This document shows positions 63,730-64,000 of a stretch of 64,000 nucleotides of DNA, piece after piece. The DNA lies in NCBI GenBank assembly GCA_016715965.1, contig JADJXG010000001.1, positions 3,415,501-3,479,500 on the forward strand. The letters are read 5' to 3'. This stretch comes from Saprospiraceae bacterium (GTDB lineage: Bacteria; Bacteroidota; Bacteroidia; Chitinophagales; Saprospiraceae). The position numbers and the translations under genes were made by a program. Below the pieces are notes generated by a model, which worked only from the letters and a program-made list of their open reading frames with translations, ran no database searches and was not told where the DNA came from. Each line of letters opens with the position of its first letter. Position 1 is the first letter of the stretch.

Positions 63730-64000
63730 TTATTTTTTTACAACCACAGAATAATATTTGCAATGTTGACCACCAAAAATACCCAATCCACCCACAATGT
63801 TTGATTTGATTCTCACATAAGATGAAAAAGGTCCTTGTCTAGTTCTACTTACCTCGAGCGTGTTCCAAAAATCAAAATGATCTTTATCGATAGTACACCA
63901 CTTGACTCGAATGGTATCGCCTAATTTAAAATATCCAGTAGTGTCTGAAAAAGATGAACCAGGAACAGTAGCCTTTTGAAGTGTAAATTTAAACTCTTGC
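63730..64000 (-). CDS. C-terminal end of a secreted or lipoprotein gene (cut by window edge)
   Basis: A minus-strand frame of about 90 residues reaches the right edge and ends with a TAA at 63730-63732. It includes LGDTIRVKWCTIDKDHFDFW and ends GGLGIFGGQHCKYYSVVVKK. The closing SNIVGGLGIFGG resembles the end of DUF4249-type lipoproteins, but the N-terminal part is missing and the call is tentative. GldC follows two bases after the stop. Confidence 0.6.
   Translation of the reverse strand, partial: QEFKFTLQKATVPGSSFSDTTGYFKLGDTIRVKWCTIDKDHFDFWNTLEVSRTRQGPFSSYVRIKSNIVGGLGIFGGQHCKYYSVVVKK

Overview
The window looks like a chromosomal segment of a Bacteroidota bacterium, most likely in or near the Saprospiraceae. 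The evidence is the low GC content, very large secreted proteins with PKD/Ig-like and SprB-type repeats ending in type A or type B type IX secretion (T9SS) sorting domains, two PorP/SprF-family proteins, a GldC homologue, a fused CcoNO oxidase subunit, and promoters of the Bacteroidota form TTG-N(15-21)-TAnnTTTG. I see no rRNA, tRNA, CRISPR array, insertion sequence or prophage. The lineage is inferred from gene content only.

Layout. 1-5448 (minus strand) is a cbb3 cytochrome oxidase locus, transcribed ccoI, ccoS, ccoNO, a ccoQ-like gene, ccoP (cut by the window edge). CRP/FNR-type palindromes lie in front of ccoI and ccoS. 5528-22845 holds three giant surface proteins. The first two (1907 and 1904 aa) are tandem paralogues whose last ~918 residues and terminator are almost identical at DNA level, while their first ~990 residues have diverged. 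23098-27093 has a PKD metalloprotease (T9SS type A) and a divergent small outer-membrane protein. 27090-30160 has a TPP riboswitch in front of a TonB-dependent receptor, preceded by a NadR-like kinase. 30191-37648 (plus strand) is a very compact operon: hypothetical, era, der, rfbC, rfbD, a T9SS type B surface protein, ribE. 37707-42084 has a choice-of-anchor-B type secreted protein, an enoyl-CoA hydratase, and a bactofilin/atpZ/membrane-protein trio cut off from any ATP synthase genes. 42220-43314 is a PorP/SprF protein. 43418-47600 is a four-gene cluster: two coiled-coil proteins (one membrane-bound), a cytosolic protein of unknown function, and a trypsin-like protease with a zinc ribbon. 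47742-53625 has an outer-membrane beta-barrel receptor and a tricorn-like protease. 53719-54555 is an XRE-S24 regulator with a 26-bp inverted repeat at its start. 54630-61795 is an operon of PorP/SprF, a TPR-PD40-OmpA protein and a T9SS type B surface protein. 62129-64000 has a small hypothetical gene, fdhD, gldC and the end of a secreted protein gene.

How the genes work together. The dominant theme is the cell surface. T9SS cargo (six proteins with recognisable C-terminal sorting domains), candidate outer-membrane partners (two PorP/SprF proteins, one OmpA-family protein) and a gliding protein (GldC) account for about half of the sequence. The strongest candidates for something undescribed are the mosaic twin surface-protein genes, where gene conversion seems to keep the secretion-proximal half identical while the distal half varies, and the 43418-47600 cluster, which has the look of an envelope-stress or membrane-maintenance module. 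Start codons were moved inward where the longest reading frame began at a TTG, inside a promoter, or upstream of a clear signal peptide.
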